Shown here: in pieces, positions 27,738-36,704 of the stretch
Numbering within the stretch: the stretch's first letter is position 1
How the letters are laid out: each line of letters begins with the position of its first letter
Source of the DNA: UBA11889 sp002313255
GTDB taxonomy: Bacteria; Pseudomonadota; Gammaproteobacteria; Pseudomonadales; Azotimanducaceae
Assembly: GCA_913045265.1 (NCBI GenBank)
Contig: CAJWQX010000004.1
Coordinates: 15,388-79,387 of the forward strand
Reading direction: 5' to 3'
Length of the DNA stretch: 64,000 bases
The notes under the pieces: model-generated
What the model was told of the DNA's origin: nothing
Databases searched by the model: none
The model's input: the letters and a program-made list of their open reading frames with translations, nothing else
Translations under genes and position numbers: made by a program

Positions 27738-29167
27738 TAGTCTGTTAATCCGAGTAGGTTCTTAACGAAATCTCGATCATCAAATACGTTCTTCTCGCCC
27801 TTGATTTCCTGCGTGTTCTCGTGACCTTTACCTGCAATCAACACGACATCATCGGAAGACGCAGCGCGCAGGGCTTCGCGAACTGCCGTGGCCCGGTCGG
27901 GAATCAAGCGATACGCATTCCAGTTTCCAAATCCATCCACAATTTGCTTATTGATGAAGTCGACTTTTTCTGAACGCGGATTATCCGCGGTGACGATCGC
28001 CATATCCGCCTGGCCCGCTACGACCGCTCCCATCATCGATCGCTTACCTTGATCACGATCTCCACCGCAACCAAATACACATATTAAGCGTCCACCCATG
28101 TGGGTTCGGATTGCTGACAGGGCTAGTCTCAGTGCTTCTGGCGTGTGCGCGTAATCAACCACGACTGCTGGCTTGCCATAGATTCGATACGTCTCCATAC
28201 GGCCAGGAATATAAGGAAGACGCTGAAGCAAAGCAGTGATTTCGCTTAGCGCGTACCCCCGATGCAGAGCAACCCCTACAGCGGCGGCAACGTTTGCAAC
28301 GGAAAAGTCTCCAAACAGCGGCAGATCAAAGTCGGATTCACCCCACTTCGTATGCCATTTTCCGACGACGCCATCTCGCGTGTACTTGTCCACAACCCAA
28401 CTAACGTCAGCTTCTTTAGTTGTACCGTACGTAACACAAGTCAAATCGCGAGCCCGCAATTGGGACACGAGTTCTCGACCAAACGGTTCATCGGTATTTA
28501 TCACGGCAGCCGTCAAGCTGCCAAATTCAAACAACTTTCGCTTCGCCACAGCGTATTCGTCCATGCCGCCGTGGTAATCAATATGGTCTCGGCTAAGATT
28601 CGAGAAAACGGCCACATCGAACGACACGTCGGCAACTCGGTTTTGTTCTAGCGCATGCGAACTTACTTCCATAGCGACGGACCGTTGCTTCATCAAACAA
28701 AGGCACCGCAACCTTTGCTGTACCGTTACGGCATTCTCTGTCGTTAGATGCGACGGGCGGAGGTTCCCGATAACTCCCCACCCAATTGTTCCCATAAATC
28801 CCGTCCGCTCCATTAAAGCGGCACAATGGTGCGCAATCGATGTCTTACCGTTGGTGCCTGTAACGCCGATGCAAAACAAGCTTTCACTAGGTTCGTTACA
28901 GAATCGACCTGCAATTGCGCTCAACTGCACGGCCAAATTTGGATCGACGACAATCGGAACGTCAAACGACCCGGCGATTTGACGTTCAGCGCAGACCGCG
29001 GCCGCACCACGCCGAAGGGCCTCATCGACGAAATCGTGACCATCGAACTTGCGACCTTGGAGAGCAAAGAACAAATCTCCAGGTGTTACTGCACGCGAAT
29101 CGATGCAAATTCCATCCACTTTTATGGGATCGACATCAGTGCGGTCGAGTAGCTCGTCAAGCCGCAT
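27737..29167 (-). CDS. murE: UDP-MurNAc-L-Ala-D-Glu--meso-diaminopimelate ligase
   Basis: A 476-residue Mur ligase for the third residue of the stem peptide. The P-loop GTNGKTSIAH and the motif TADNPRSE are present. In this family DNPR marks use of meso-diaminopimelate, so the wall is of the usual Gram-negative type. The start is the ATG at 29167 (MRLDELLD), overlapping ftsI by 11 bp. It is normally followed by murF; here mraY follows at once. Confidence 0.97.
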   Translation of the reverse strand: MRLDELLDRTDVDPIKVDGICIDSRAVTPGDLFFALQGRKFDGHDFVDEALRRGAAAVCAERQIAGSFDVPIVVDPNLAVQLSAIAGRFCNEPSESLFCIGVTGTNGKTSIAHHCAALMERTGFMGTIGWGVIGNLRPSHLTTENAVTVQQRLRCLCLMKQRSVAMEVSSHALEQNRVADVSFDVAVFSNLSRDHIDYHGGMDEYAVAKRKLFEFGSLTAAVINTDEPFGRELVSQLRARDLTCVTYGTTKEADVSWVVDKYTRDGVVGKWHTKWGESDFDLPLFGDFSVANVAAAVGVALHRGYALSEITALLQRLPYIPGRMETYRIYGKPAVVVDYAHTPEALRLALSAIRTHMGGRLICVFGCGGDRDQGKRSMMGAVVAGQADMAIVTADNPRSEKVDFINKQIVDGFGNWNAYRLIPDRATAVREALRAASSDDVVLIAGKGHENTQEIKGEKNVFDDRDFVKNLLGLTD

Positions 29168-30851
29168 GATCAAAACCCTCACGCGCGTTTTCTCGGTCCG
29201 TCACTACTAGGTTTTTGGGGGCAACGCCTAATATCCGTAAGGATCTGGCCAAAATGCGTGAGAAGACCGGAGCCGCGACTTCCCCACCCCCCACATGTTC
29301 CCCTAGTGGTTCATTAATTATTACTACAATAACGACCTGGGGATCACGAGACGGCGCAATACCAGCGAACAGGGCAACGTGACGCGTGTCGTCATAAGTC
29401 CCCGATGTAACCTTTCGCGATGTCCCTGTCTTTCCGGCGACTGCGAAACCAGGAACTCGAGCCTTCGGTGCCGTTCCTTTTGAACTGGCAACACCCTCCA
29501 TCATGCGGAGTAAAGATGCGACGTCACTTTCTTCGAAGACCCGCTCCTCAGATGCCCGTGGTAATCCTCGTATCAAGTTCACCTGGCGCCTAACGCCCCC
29601 CGACGCTATCGTCAGATAACTTTGTGCGAGCTGCATTGCGGAAGCCGTGACGCCATAACCGTATGCCAACGATGCACGTACGATTGGATTGTCGATATCC
29701 CTGTCAGTAAGTAGCCCTGACACCTCACCCGGCAGTCCCGTCGCTGGAATGGAACCGAGACCGGATCGATGAAAAACGTCATACAGATGAGACCCCTCAA
29801 GCCCGAGCGCTATTTTCGCGACGCCTACCTGGCTAGACCTGGCGAGAACTTCCGCTAAGGTGAGTCGACCGCGATTGACCGGATCTTCTATGAGTTTTCG
29901 ACCCACCGTCAGGTAGCCTGGAGTCGTGTCAATTATTGTGTCGGCCCGATACGTCCCGGTCTCCAGTGCCGCCAAGATAGCGAACGGCTTGGCCGTAGAT
30001 CCTGGCTCATAAAGATCCGTGATCGCGCGATTGCGCATGCCGTCGAAATCGCGAGCACCAACTCGGTTGGGGTTGTAGGAAGGTTGGTTAACAAGCGCAA
30101 GTACATCTCCAGTCGTAACATCCAGTGTTACGACAGACCCGGACCGTGCTCCACTGTGTTCAACGGCCGATTTAAGTTCCCGGTACGCTAGAAATTGAAG
30201 ACGAAGGTCAATACTGAGCTCAACGTCGTCCCCGAAATCAGGAGCATCGTAAAAATCAAGATCTCTTACCCGTTGTCCGCGTCGATCCGTAAGGACTCGT
30301 TTAGAACCGGGCACACCTCGCAGAACGTGGTCCATCGAGAGCTCGATACCTTCTTGGCCCACGTCATCGATATCGGTTCTGCCTACGACATGAGCCGATA
30401 TTTCGCCAGACGGGTAAAACCGCCGATACTCGCGCTTAAACCGAATCCCTGGTATTTCCAGTGAACGCAGAGATCTCGCGATCGCGGGACTGACGCGACG
30501 AGCCAGGTAAACAAATTGGGTGTGCTTACTTCGCTCAAGTCGTTTCATCAGCCCATCAACGGGCCGATCGAGGAGTTCTGCGACGAGGACCAATTCGCCA
30601 GCGTCCAGTCTATCCACACTTGGATCCGTCCATACGGATACAACGGGTGTGCTCACGGCCATCGGGTCGCCATTGCGATCAGAAATAACACCGCGGTGGG
30701 CGCGAATCTCTGCGTTGTGGATAGCTCGCGCCTTCCCTTGATTCTGTAAAAACTCGCGTTCGGTCACGGCCAAATAACCAGAACGACCGACCAATCCCAA
30801 CAACGCAAGTGTAAATAACCCGGTCAGCACAAAATGACGCGGACGGTTCAT
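29157..30851 (-). CDS. ftsI: Peptidoglycan D,D-transpeptidase FtsI (PBP3)
   Basis: A 564-residue class B penicillin-binding protein that crosslinks septal wall. One membrane anchor lies at about residues 7-24, then the pedestal domain, then the transpeptidase with active serine 285 in STAK and the KTGTS motif near residue 471. The second catalytic motif, normally SSN, reads SSQ at residues 339-341 (codons 29829-29837), which is unusual. The gene overlaps the ftsL stop by 4 bp. Confidence 0.96.
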   Translation of the reverse strand: MNRPRHFVLTGLFTLALLGLVGRSGYLAVTEREFLQNQGKARAIHNAEIRAHRGVISDRNGDPMAVSTPVVSVWTDPSVDRLDAGELVLVAELLDRPVDGLMKRLERSKHTQFVYLARRVSPAIARSLRSLEIPGIRFKREYRRFYPSGEISAHVVGRTDIDDVGQEGIELSMDHVLRGVPGSKRVLTDRRGQRVRDLDFYDAPDFGDDVELSIDLRLQFLAYRELKSAVEHSGARSGSVVTLDVTTGDVLALVNQPSYNPNRVGARDFDGMRNRAITDLYEPGSTAKPFAILAALETGTYRADTIIDTTPGYLTVGRKLIEDPVNRGRLTLAEVLARSSQVGVAKIALGLEGSHLYDVFHRSGLGSIPATGLPGEVSGLLTDRDIDNPIVRASLAYGYGVTASAMQLAQSYLTIASGGVRRQVNLIRGLPRASEERVFEESDVASLLRMMEGVASSKGTAPKARVPGFAVAGKTGTSRKVTSGTYDDTRHVALFAGIAPSRDPQVVIVVIINEPLGEHVGGGEVAAPVFSRILARSLRILGVAPKNLVVTDRENAREGFDHAA

Positions 30852-31183
30852 CGGATGTTCCGATCTTGTGCCAACGATTGCGCTTTCGGCTGGCGAACTA
30901 CTGACGTCACCTGTTCAGGAAATCGCATATTCAGGCGTCTTTGTGCAATGCGATCGACATTTTGATAGGACAACAAAGTCCCACGCTCCAACAATAAGCG
31001 GCTGTATTCCTGCAATAAGCTGTCTTGAATTTCTTGATTGCTGGTAAGTTCGTGGAACAGTTCCCGGCGATCATCAGTCACACCAATAACCTGGACGCCG
31101 CTCACCGCAACACCGAGTAAAGCGAGAACCCCGAAAAAGAACCAGGAAGAGTCGCGGAAACGCTTTGTTCTGGCGTTACTCAA
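30848..31183 (-). CDS. ftsL: Cell division protein FtsL
   Basis: A 111-residue bitopic protein with a short basic cytoplasmic tail, one membrane segment (about residues 13-33) and a periplasmic coiled coil (about 38-75). FtsL forms a complex with FtsB and FtsQ that switches on FtsWI. Sequence similarity within this family is low, so the call rests on topology, size and position between rsmH and ftsI. It overlaps the rsmH end by 8 bp. Confidence 0.9.
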   Translation of the reverse strand: MSNARTKRFRDSSWFFFGVLALLGVAVSGVQVIGVTDDRRELFHELTSNQEIQDSLLQEYSRLLLERGTLLSYQNVDRIAQRRLNMRFPEQVTSVVRQPKAQSLAQDRNIR

Positions 31184-32084
31184 TTCGTTCTACGACCTGT
31201 AACAAAGCACCTCGAGATCGTGGATTCTTATCGGTTTCAGCCGCATCCGGACGCTTCGCTTTGACCACGTATGTGGCGCGCGCCAAGGACGTTCCGCGAA
31301 CGGGTAAACGCCTAGGAAGCTCTGGACGCACAAGACTCCGAAACTTTTGGCGTACGACCGAGTGTTCTATGCTGTGAAACGTCAACACCCCGATCCGCCC
31401 TCCGGCCGCTAGGCGATGAAACCCGGCTTCAATCCCCCGTTTTAATTCGACGAGTTCATCATTAACGTGCATTCGAACGGCCTGAAACACACGAGTAGCG
31501 GAGTGCTTACGAGGATCGCGTCGTGATCCAGCGCTGTTAATGGCGGAAACCAATTCAGCTGTGGTGCTTAACGGCCTTTCATTGACGATGGACTTCGCAA
31601 TCGACCGTGCATTTTTTTCGTCACCCAATTCACGCAAGACCTTTATTAAATCTGCGAGATCGACTCTATTTAGCCAGGAAGCAGCACTCTCTCCGCTGTC
31701 CGGATCCATTCGCATATCCAGGGGACCGCTGCGCATAAAACTGAATCCACGGGCTGGGTCATCAAGCTGAGGAGACGACACGCCTATATCCATCATGAGA
31801 CCGCTCAACCCAACACACCGATTACTGGACAGTATCGAATTTATTTCGCTGAAAACCCCCCGCCTTGGATGCACGCGCGAATCCTCTCGTGACAAATCGA
31901 TAGCCACACGATAAGCGTCAGGATCGCGGTCAAGCACCAACAGCGTGGCTTTAGGTGACAGTTGCCTTAGAAGGGCGCGTGCATGTCCTCCACGCCCAAA
32001 GGTGGCATCGAGGTAGGTCCCGTCCGGATCCGTCATAACTGCGTTAACCATGTCGTCCTGCAACACAGGTATGTGGTGCGTCAT
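31176..32084 (-). CDS. rsmH: 16S rRNA m4C1402 methyltransferase RsmH (MraW)
   Basis: A 302-residue SAM-dependent methyltransferase for N4 of C1402 in 16S rRNA. The start THHIPVLQDDMV, the SAM loop DATFGRGGHA, MDIGVSSPQLDDPARGFSF and GRIGVLTFHSIEH are hallmark segments. The start is the ATG at 32084, 13 bp after mraZ; a longer frame lies inside mraZ. Its partner on the same nucleotide, RsmI, is encoded about 1 kb away on the other side of rnpB. Confidence 0.97.
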   Translation of the reverse strand: MTHHIPVLQDDMVNAVMTDPDGTYLDATFGRGGHARALLRQLSPKATLLVLDRDPDAYRVAIDLSREDSRVHPRRGVFSEINSILSSNRCVGLSGLMMDIGVSSPQLDDPARGFSFMRSGPLDMRMDPDSGESAASWLNRVDLADLIKVLRELGDEKNARSIAKSIVNERPLSTTAELVSAINSAGSRRDPRKHSATRVFQAVRMHVNDELVELKRGIEAGFHRLAAGGRIGVLTFHSIEHSVVRQKFRSLVRPELPRRLPVRGTSLARATYVVKAKRPDAAETDKNPRSRGALLQVVERIE

Positions 32085-32097
32085 TTTCGCGTTGTCT

Positions 32098-32556
32098 CTA
32101 TACAGACAAACCATCCAAATCACTCAAATCGCTGAAAGCGCTCTCGCGTGTTGCCTTCAGCCATTCTTCTCTTCGAGTTCTCCAGATCTGTTCATTCCAT
32201 ATCTCGAGTTTGTTGGTTTGGCCCATTAGTACGATTTTCTTCTCCAATTCCCCGTACTCCCGCAGCAACGGTGGAATGAGGACCCGTCCTTGAGCATCCA
32301 TTTCCACGTCGGTCGCATGCCCAATTAATAGCCGTTGCAACAGTCGTGCCGAAGTACCGATATTCGAAAGTGCCTCGAGTCGAAGCTGTACTTCTTCCCA
32401 ATCTCCTAGCGCATAGAGGAGCAAGCACTGTTCGTTATTATCAATCGTTGCAACCAGGCGGTTTTCCGTGCGCTGCTCCGCTTCCTCGCGAAATCGCGTG
32501 GGCAGTGCCATCCGTCCACGCGAGTCCATTGTTACGCTTGCAATGCCTCGAAACAT
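32098..32556 (-). CDS. mraZ: Transcriptional regulator MraZ
   Basis: A 152-residue protein made of two SpoVT/AbrB-like half-domains, each with the DxxGR motif (MDSRGRMALP at residues 10-19 and MDAQGRVLIP at about 88-97). MraZ forms rings and binds GTGGG repeats in its own promoter to control the dcw operon. Its own operator is visible upstream at 32603-32637. It is the first gene of the long operon running to ftsZ. Confidence 0.97.
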   Translation of the reverse strand: MFRGIASVTMDSRGRMALPTRFREEAEQRTENRLVATIDNNEQCLLLYALGDWEEVQLRLEALSNIGTSARLLQRLLIGHATDVEMDAQGRVLIPPLLREYGELEKKIVLMGQTNKLEIWNEQIWRTRREEWLKATRESAFSDLSDLDGLSV

Positions 32557-32602
32557 AAGATTTAGACCTCAGATCAAGGTACTTACCTACGACGGTAATT
32601 AA

Positions 32603-32637
32603 CCCACCTTTAACCTGATTTTCCCACTTTTTACCAC
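32603..32637 (-). promoter_or_regulatory. MraZ operator, four 5-bp repeats on a 10-bp pitch
   Basis: On the minus strand the pentamers GTGGT (32633-32637), GTGGG (32623-32627), CAGGT (32613-32617) and GTGGG (32603-32607) are each separated by exactly 5 bp. This is the known arrangement of MraZ binding boxes. They start just downstream of the predicted -10 box, so binding should block transcription of the whole dcw cluster. Confidence 0.85.
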
Positions 32638-32647
32638 ACAAACCCCG

Positions 32648-32676
32648 ACCCTAGGTTTGGAACTTAACTTTGTCAA
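32648..32676 (-). promoter_or_regulatory. Predicted mra (dcw) operon promoter
   Basis: A consensus -35 box TTGACA (32671-32676) and a weaker -10 box TAGGGT (32648-32653) are separated by 17 bp. The start would fall near 32641, directly in front of the MraZ boxes and about 85 bp before mraZ. Confidence 0.65.
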
Positions 32677-32860
32677 GGATCAGTAGCACCTAACCCACAG
32701 AAAACTAAGGAAATTTCGGAATTTTATGGGATTACAAATAGATCACTGGAGTGCGTATATCTATTAGAAATAAATGGTAGAAGTCTTTTCCTCGAAAGCA
32801 CTTTAACTTGATACCTAATTCCAAGCGCGTAAAGGGTTCTTGCATCGTGTTCGGAAAATT

Positions 32861-33203
<343 letters not shown>

Positions 33204-33216
33204 GAAGAAGAGCGTA

Positions 33217-34056
33217 CTATCCATTACTCGTTAGGACCAGTGCTCTTTTGTACGCGCGCGCACGCGTCTCGCCCGTTATTTTAGCGGCCAACCTCGCCGC
33301 CTGAGTGGGGGCGAGCTCGGCCAAGAGAATTTGGAGTGTCGAGTCAACATCTGCCCTGGGAACCTTCGTCGTTCCTCCAAGAAGACAAACGATCTCGCCA
33401 CGAACTTGTTCATTCGATGCAATTTCATCTCGAACACCTTCCACGCTTCCGAAGTAGAGACTCTCGTGGATCTTCGTAAGTTCACGCGCTATAAAAATTT
33501 GTCGCCGATTAGCTTCGAGCTTACATAGGGCATCCAAAGTATTCGAAAGTCGCCGCGCAGTTTCAAAGAACAATACTGAGCTGCCATCAACCAACAGTTG
33601 CTTTAATCGGTCCTCACGCGCTCTCGCTCGAGCAGGGATGAATCCCGCGAACCTGAAATCGTGGTTTGGAATAGGCGCGACAGACAAAATCGTCGTAATT
33701 GCCGATGGACCCGGAACAGGGATGACGTGGAGTTTTCGTTTCCACAGCGCGCGCATTAGGTCAAAACCCGGATCACAAATGAGCGGCGTACCTGCGTCGG
33801 ATACGAGCGCAACATCGCGACCTTCAGCAATTAGATCAAGAACACGAGAAGTCACGTTCTCTTCGTTATGTTCATGCAAGGAGATGAGGTTCGTCGCTTT
33901 AATGTTGAAAGCGCTCAAAAGCTTGCGGCATCGTCTAGTATCCTCACACGCAATGACATCGACATTCTCTAAAACTGATATCGCTCGTTCGCTCATGTCG
34001 TGGAGGTTCCCGATGGGGGTCGCGACAACATATAAGATTCCATACCGTTCTTTCAT
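33217..34056 (-). CDS. rsmI: 16S rRNA 2'-O-ribose C1402 methyltransferase RsmI
   Basis: A 279-residue SAM-dependent methyltransferase of the tetrapyrrole methylase fold, which modifies the ribose of C1402 in 16S rRNA. The N-terminal LYVVATPIGNLHD, the ACEDTR segment, ALVSDAGTPLICDPG and the VPGPSA motif are intact. The start is the ATG at 34056; the first strand begins at once, so it cannot start later. Its 5' end overlaps the divergent lpoA gene. Confidence 0.96.
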   Translation of the reverse strand: MKERYGILYVVATPIGNLHDMSERAISVLENVDVIACEDTRRCRKLLSAFNIKATNLISLHEHNEENVTSRVLDLIAEGRDVALVSDAGTPLICDPGFDLMRALWKRKLHVIPVPGPSAITTILSVAPIPNHDFRFAGFIPARARAREDRLKQLLVDGSSVLFFETARRLSNTLDALCKLEANRRQIFIARELTKIHESLYFGSVEGVRDEIASNEQVRGEIVCLLGGTTKVPRADVDSTLQILLAELAPTQAARLAAKITGETRARAYKRALVLTSNG

Positions 34057-35878
34057 GGCATTCCCTATTGGCCTAACCGTCTTGGTCATTCTAGGAGTCG
34101 CGGGCTGTCAAATCACACCGCTGGAAATCATCCAAAAGGATCATCATCCCATTTCGTCGAACCTGGAAATCCAGATTCGACGAGCCGCAATGAACGCAAG
34201 TTCGGCAGAAACTGCGCGACTTTTTTTCTCTGCAGCGAGGCTTTTGTCGACTCACAATGGGACACAACAAACAAAATCTATTATTGCTCGCGTCAAAAAT
34301 GATCCCTCCCTGTTTAGCCGCCTCAGTCGATCTGATCGCTTCGAAGTCGAGCTCATCGATCTAGAGTTGAACTACTTAGGCAAAAATCCGCGCTACAAGA
34401 ACAATCTGGTAAAACAATTGGAAGCCCTTACCCCGACTACCCTCGTACAAGAAATCTCCGCGTTGGAGCTCGCAGCGCACATTCGAATCTCAATGGGAGA
34501 TCATGTCGGTGCCGTTACAACTTTAGTAAGACTTAGCACTTACCCGGGTGTCGACGAAAAGCAGCTTGCGGAGAGGATCTGGTCTTCAATAAAAAAACTG
34601 CCACTAGGATACAGTGCCACTCTCGCGAGAAATGCTGATACCGAAGACGAGTTCGCTTGGTGGGACCTTGCCACAAAATTTCTTAGTCCATTAACACCTA
34701 CTCTGCAACAGCGTGGGTGGGATGTTTGGAGATCGGCAAATCCCACCCATCTCGCGAATAAGCAACCCCCATCGGAAACTTCAATACGACCCGATGAGCC
34801 ACAAATCATTGCACTTCTATTGCCTCAAAGTGGTCCACTAGCCGAAGCCTCGCGGGCTATTCGAGACGGATTCGTCGCGGCTTATTGGTCTACGCAACTT
34901 ACCGAGGAAATCGAGGCAAATCGACGGCAGAAAATTCTGGTCTATGACACTTCTGGAAACACGATGGCAGACGTTGTCTCGCGAGCCGAAGCGGACGGCG
35001 CACAAATCCTATTGGGCCCCTTATCCAAATCCAATGTTCAATCAATGAGCACGTTAAAAACAGACGTCCCCACCATCGCTTTGAACCGAGTAAATCCCAC
35101 CCTCCAACCGAAAAGAACCAAAGCGCGTAGACCTAATAGACGAATTCCTCAATTGTCCCTCGCAGTTGAGGACGAGGCCGTGGAACTAGCAAAGCGTATC
35201 AGTAACGAAGGATCAACTCGGATAATTGTTTTTCGAGACCACACTTCGTGGTCGCATAGGGCGTACGCCACTTTTTCCGCCTCAATATCCAATAGCGTAG
35301 AGATAGTAAGTTTAACGACATTGGATGATTTAAAGGGCGTGACAAACGCAGTTGGTCGCGCCTTGGACATTGACGCAAGCCTTATGCGCCATACCAACAT
35401 CCAAAGATTAGTCAGAAGAGAAATTGAGTTTGTTCCAAGGCGAAGGAGCGATATACACGCCGTAGTTGGACTAGTCGGGTCTAGGGAATACGCATCGTTG
35501 GTTGCCGCTTTAGACTTCCATTTCGGATCCGACATACCACTTTTCGTAACTTCTGCCGCTCTGCGGTCAGACGTCCCCATAAAAAAGAAAAACGGAACGC
35601 GATTTGTCGCACTACCCCTGACACTGTTTTCCTTTCGACTTAGACACGACTTGGAAAACGCATTCCCTGCAGCTAAACAGAATCCTTCTTTCTACGCACT
35701 CGGGATCGATGCATATCGACTTGCAAATCAGTTTGAACGGCTTATAGCCGGCGTATCTATCCCAGCAATCACTGGGAATCTAAAACTAAGTCGAAACAGT
35801 TTGATACAGCGAGTACCAGCTTGGGGCCAAATAACGAATAATTCACGGATTGCCCGCCCTCTCTCGATCGTTGATTAA
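34013..35878 (+). CDS. lpoA: Outer-membrane lipoprotein LpoA (LppC family), activator of penicillin-binding protein
   Basis: About 621 residues. The start chosen, ATG at 34013, gives a signal peptide with lysine 8 and arginine 12, a hydrophobic core and the lipobox GVAGC (cysteine 32), and has GGAGG 6 nt upstream (34002-34006). The ATG at 34055 would drop both basic residues. Downstream is a helical TPR-like region (about 45-250), then a periplasmic-binding-protein-like domain beginning ALLLPQSGPLAEASRAIRDGF. E. coli LpoA activates PBP1A from the outer membrane. The gene head overlaps divergent rsmI by up to 44 bp. yraN and diaA, which usually follow, are absent. Confidence 0.88.
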   Translation: MGVATTYKIPYRSFMAFPIGLTVLVILGVAGCQITPLEIIQKDHHPISSNLEIQIRRAAMNASSAETARLFFSAARLLSTHNGTQQTKSIIARVKNDPSLFSRLSRSDRFEVELIDLELNYLGKNPRYKNNLVKQLEALTPTTLVQEISALELAAHIRISMGDHVGAVTTLVRLSTYPGVDEKQLAERIWSSIKKLPLGYSATLARNADTEDEFAWWDLATKFLSPLTPTLQQRGWDVWRSANPTHLANKQPPSETSIRPDEPQIIALLLPQSGPLAEASRAIRDGFVAAYWSTQLTEEIEANRRQKILVYDTSGNTMADVVSRAEADGAQILLGPLSKSNVQSMSTLKTDVPTIALNRVNPTLQPKRTKARRPNRRIPQLSLAVEDEAVELAKRISNEGSTRIIVFRDHTSWSHRAYATFSASISNSVEIVSLTTLDDLKGVTNAVGRALDIDASLMRHTNIQRLVRREIEFVPRRRSDIHAVVGLVGSREYASLVAALDFHFGSDIPLFVTSAALRSDVPIKKKNGTRFVALPLTLFSFRLRHDLENAFPAAKQNPSFYALGIDAYRLANQFERLIAGVSIPAITGNLKLSRNSLIQRVPAWGQITNNSRIARPLSIVD

Positions 35879-35884
35879 CAGAGT

Positions 35885-35904
35885 GACCACCTATGGTCTT
35901 TTCT
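35885..35904 (+). terminator. Possible weak terminator after lpoA
   Basis: GACCA and TGGTC form a 5-bp stem around a 4-base loop, 6 bp after the lpoA stop, and TTTTCTC follows. The stem is short, so function is uncertain. Confidence 0.4.
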
Positions 35905-36037
35905 CTGAATTGGAAACTGTTCTAAGTGCACGGCTGTCGAAAATAGAACACTTCCCACATGTCTTGGATCGGCTAAAAATACCCGTTTTTATCAACCGAA
36001 CTTATAATCGGTCAACAAACATTTAACGAGGCTTCAC

Positions 36038-36586
36038 ATGTCTGTTAAGTCCAACGTGACTAGCTTACTTTTGATTTTGATGTTCCTCAGCTCGTGCAAC
36101 TCTTTTAAAGGCGTCCCAACCACCCGCAGTCCAGGAAGAATAATTGACGATGGATTTATCCAACGAATCGCACATCGCCAAATCAGAAGACTCGAACCAA
36201 GAATTAATGCCGGCAATATCTCAGTTCATTCCTTTAATCGTTCAGTTCTCTTGACTGGTCAGGTCGAAAACTCAGCGCTGGCTACACTAGTTGAGTCGGC
36301 CGTTTTCAAAATCCGCATCGTAGAGCATATTCACAATGAAATTACGGTAAGCGGCCCGACAAGCATCACCGTTCGCGCTGGCGACGCGCTAGTCAACACG
36401 AAGGTGCGGTCAAAATTGTTGATAACACAAAATGTGAACTTAAACCGATTTAAAGTAGTCACCGAAAACGGAGTAGTTTTCTTAATGGGTTTAGTTCCTC
36501 AAGATGAAGCAAACCGCGCCGTCGAGGCGGTACGAACGGTCTTTGGTGTTCAGAAGGTGGTCAAGATTTTCGAGTACGTAGATTGA
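36038..36586 (+). CDS. dolP: BON-domain outer-membrane lipoprotein DolP (YraP)
   Basis: A 182-residue lipoprotein. The signal peptide ends in the lipobox LSSC (cysteine 20). Two BON domains follow, about residues 45-110 and 115-180, each with the pattern of a short turn before VxLxGxV (SVLLTGQV, VVFLMGLV). E. coli DolP sits in the outer membrane at division sites and supports envelope integrity. Its place after lpoA is conserved, although yraN and diaA that usually intervene are missing. It probably has its own promoter in the 159 bp before it. Confidence 0.88.
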   Translation: MSVKSNVTSLLLILMFLSSCNSFKGVPTTRSPGRIIDDGFIQRIAHRQIRRLEPRINAGNISVHSFNRSVLLTGQVENSALATLVESAVFKIRIVEHIHNEITVSGPTSITVRAGDALVNTKVRSKLLITQNVNLNRFKVVTENGVVFLMGLVPQDEANRAVEAVRTVFGVQKVVKIFEYVD

Positions 36587-36704
36587 ATCAGCACGATGCT
36601 TTGTATACATCGGTTTCGTCTAAATGATATGTGAGCTAAAGCCGTAAACCGAAATGTCGCATTGTCCGACTGCACGACATCGCACTTTCATATTTACCCG
36701 CCTC

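Noticed and set aside
33638..34012. Long frame upstream of lpoA, opposite rsmI
   Set aside because: It is the antisense of a well-conserved rsmI; lpoA has a proper signal peptide starting at 34013.
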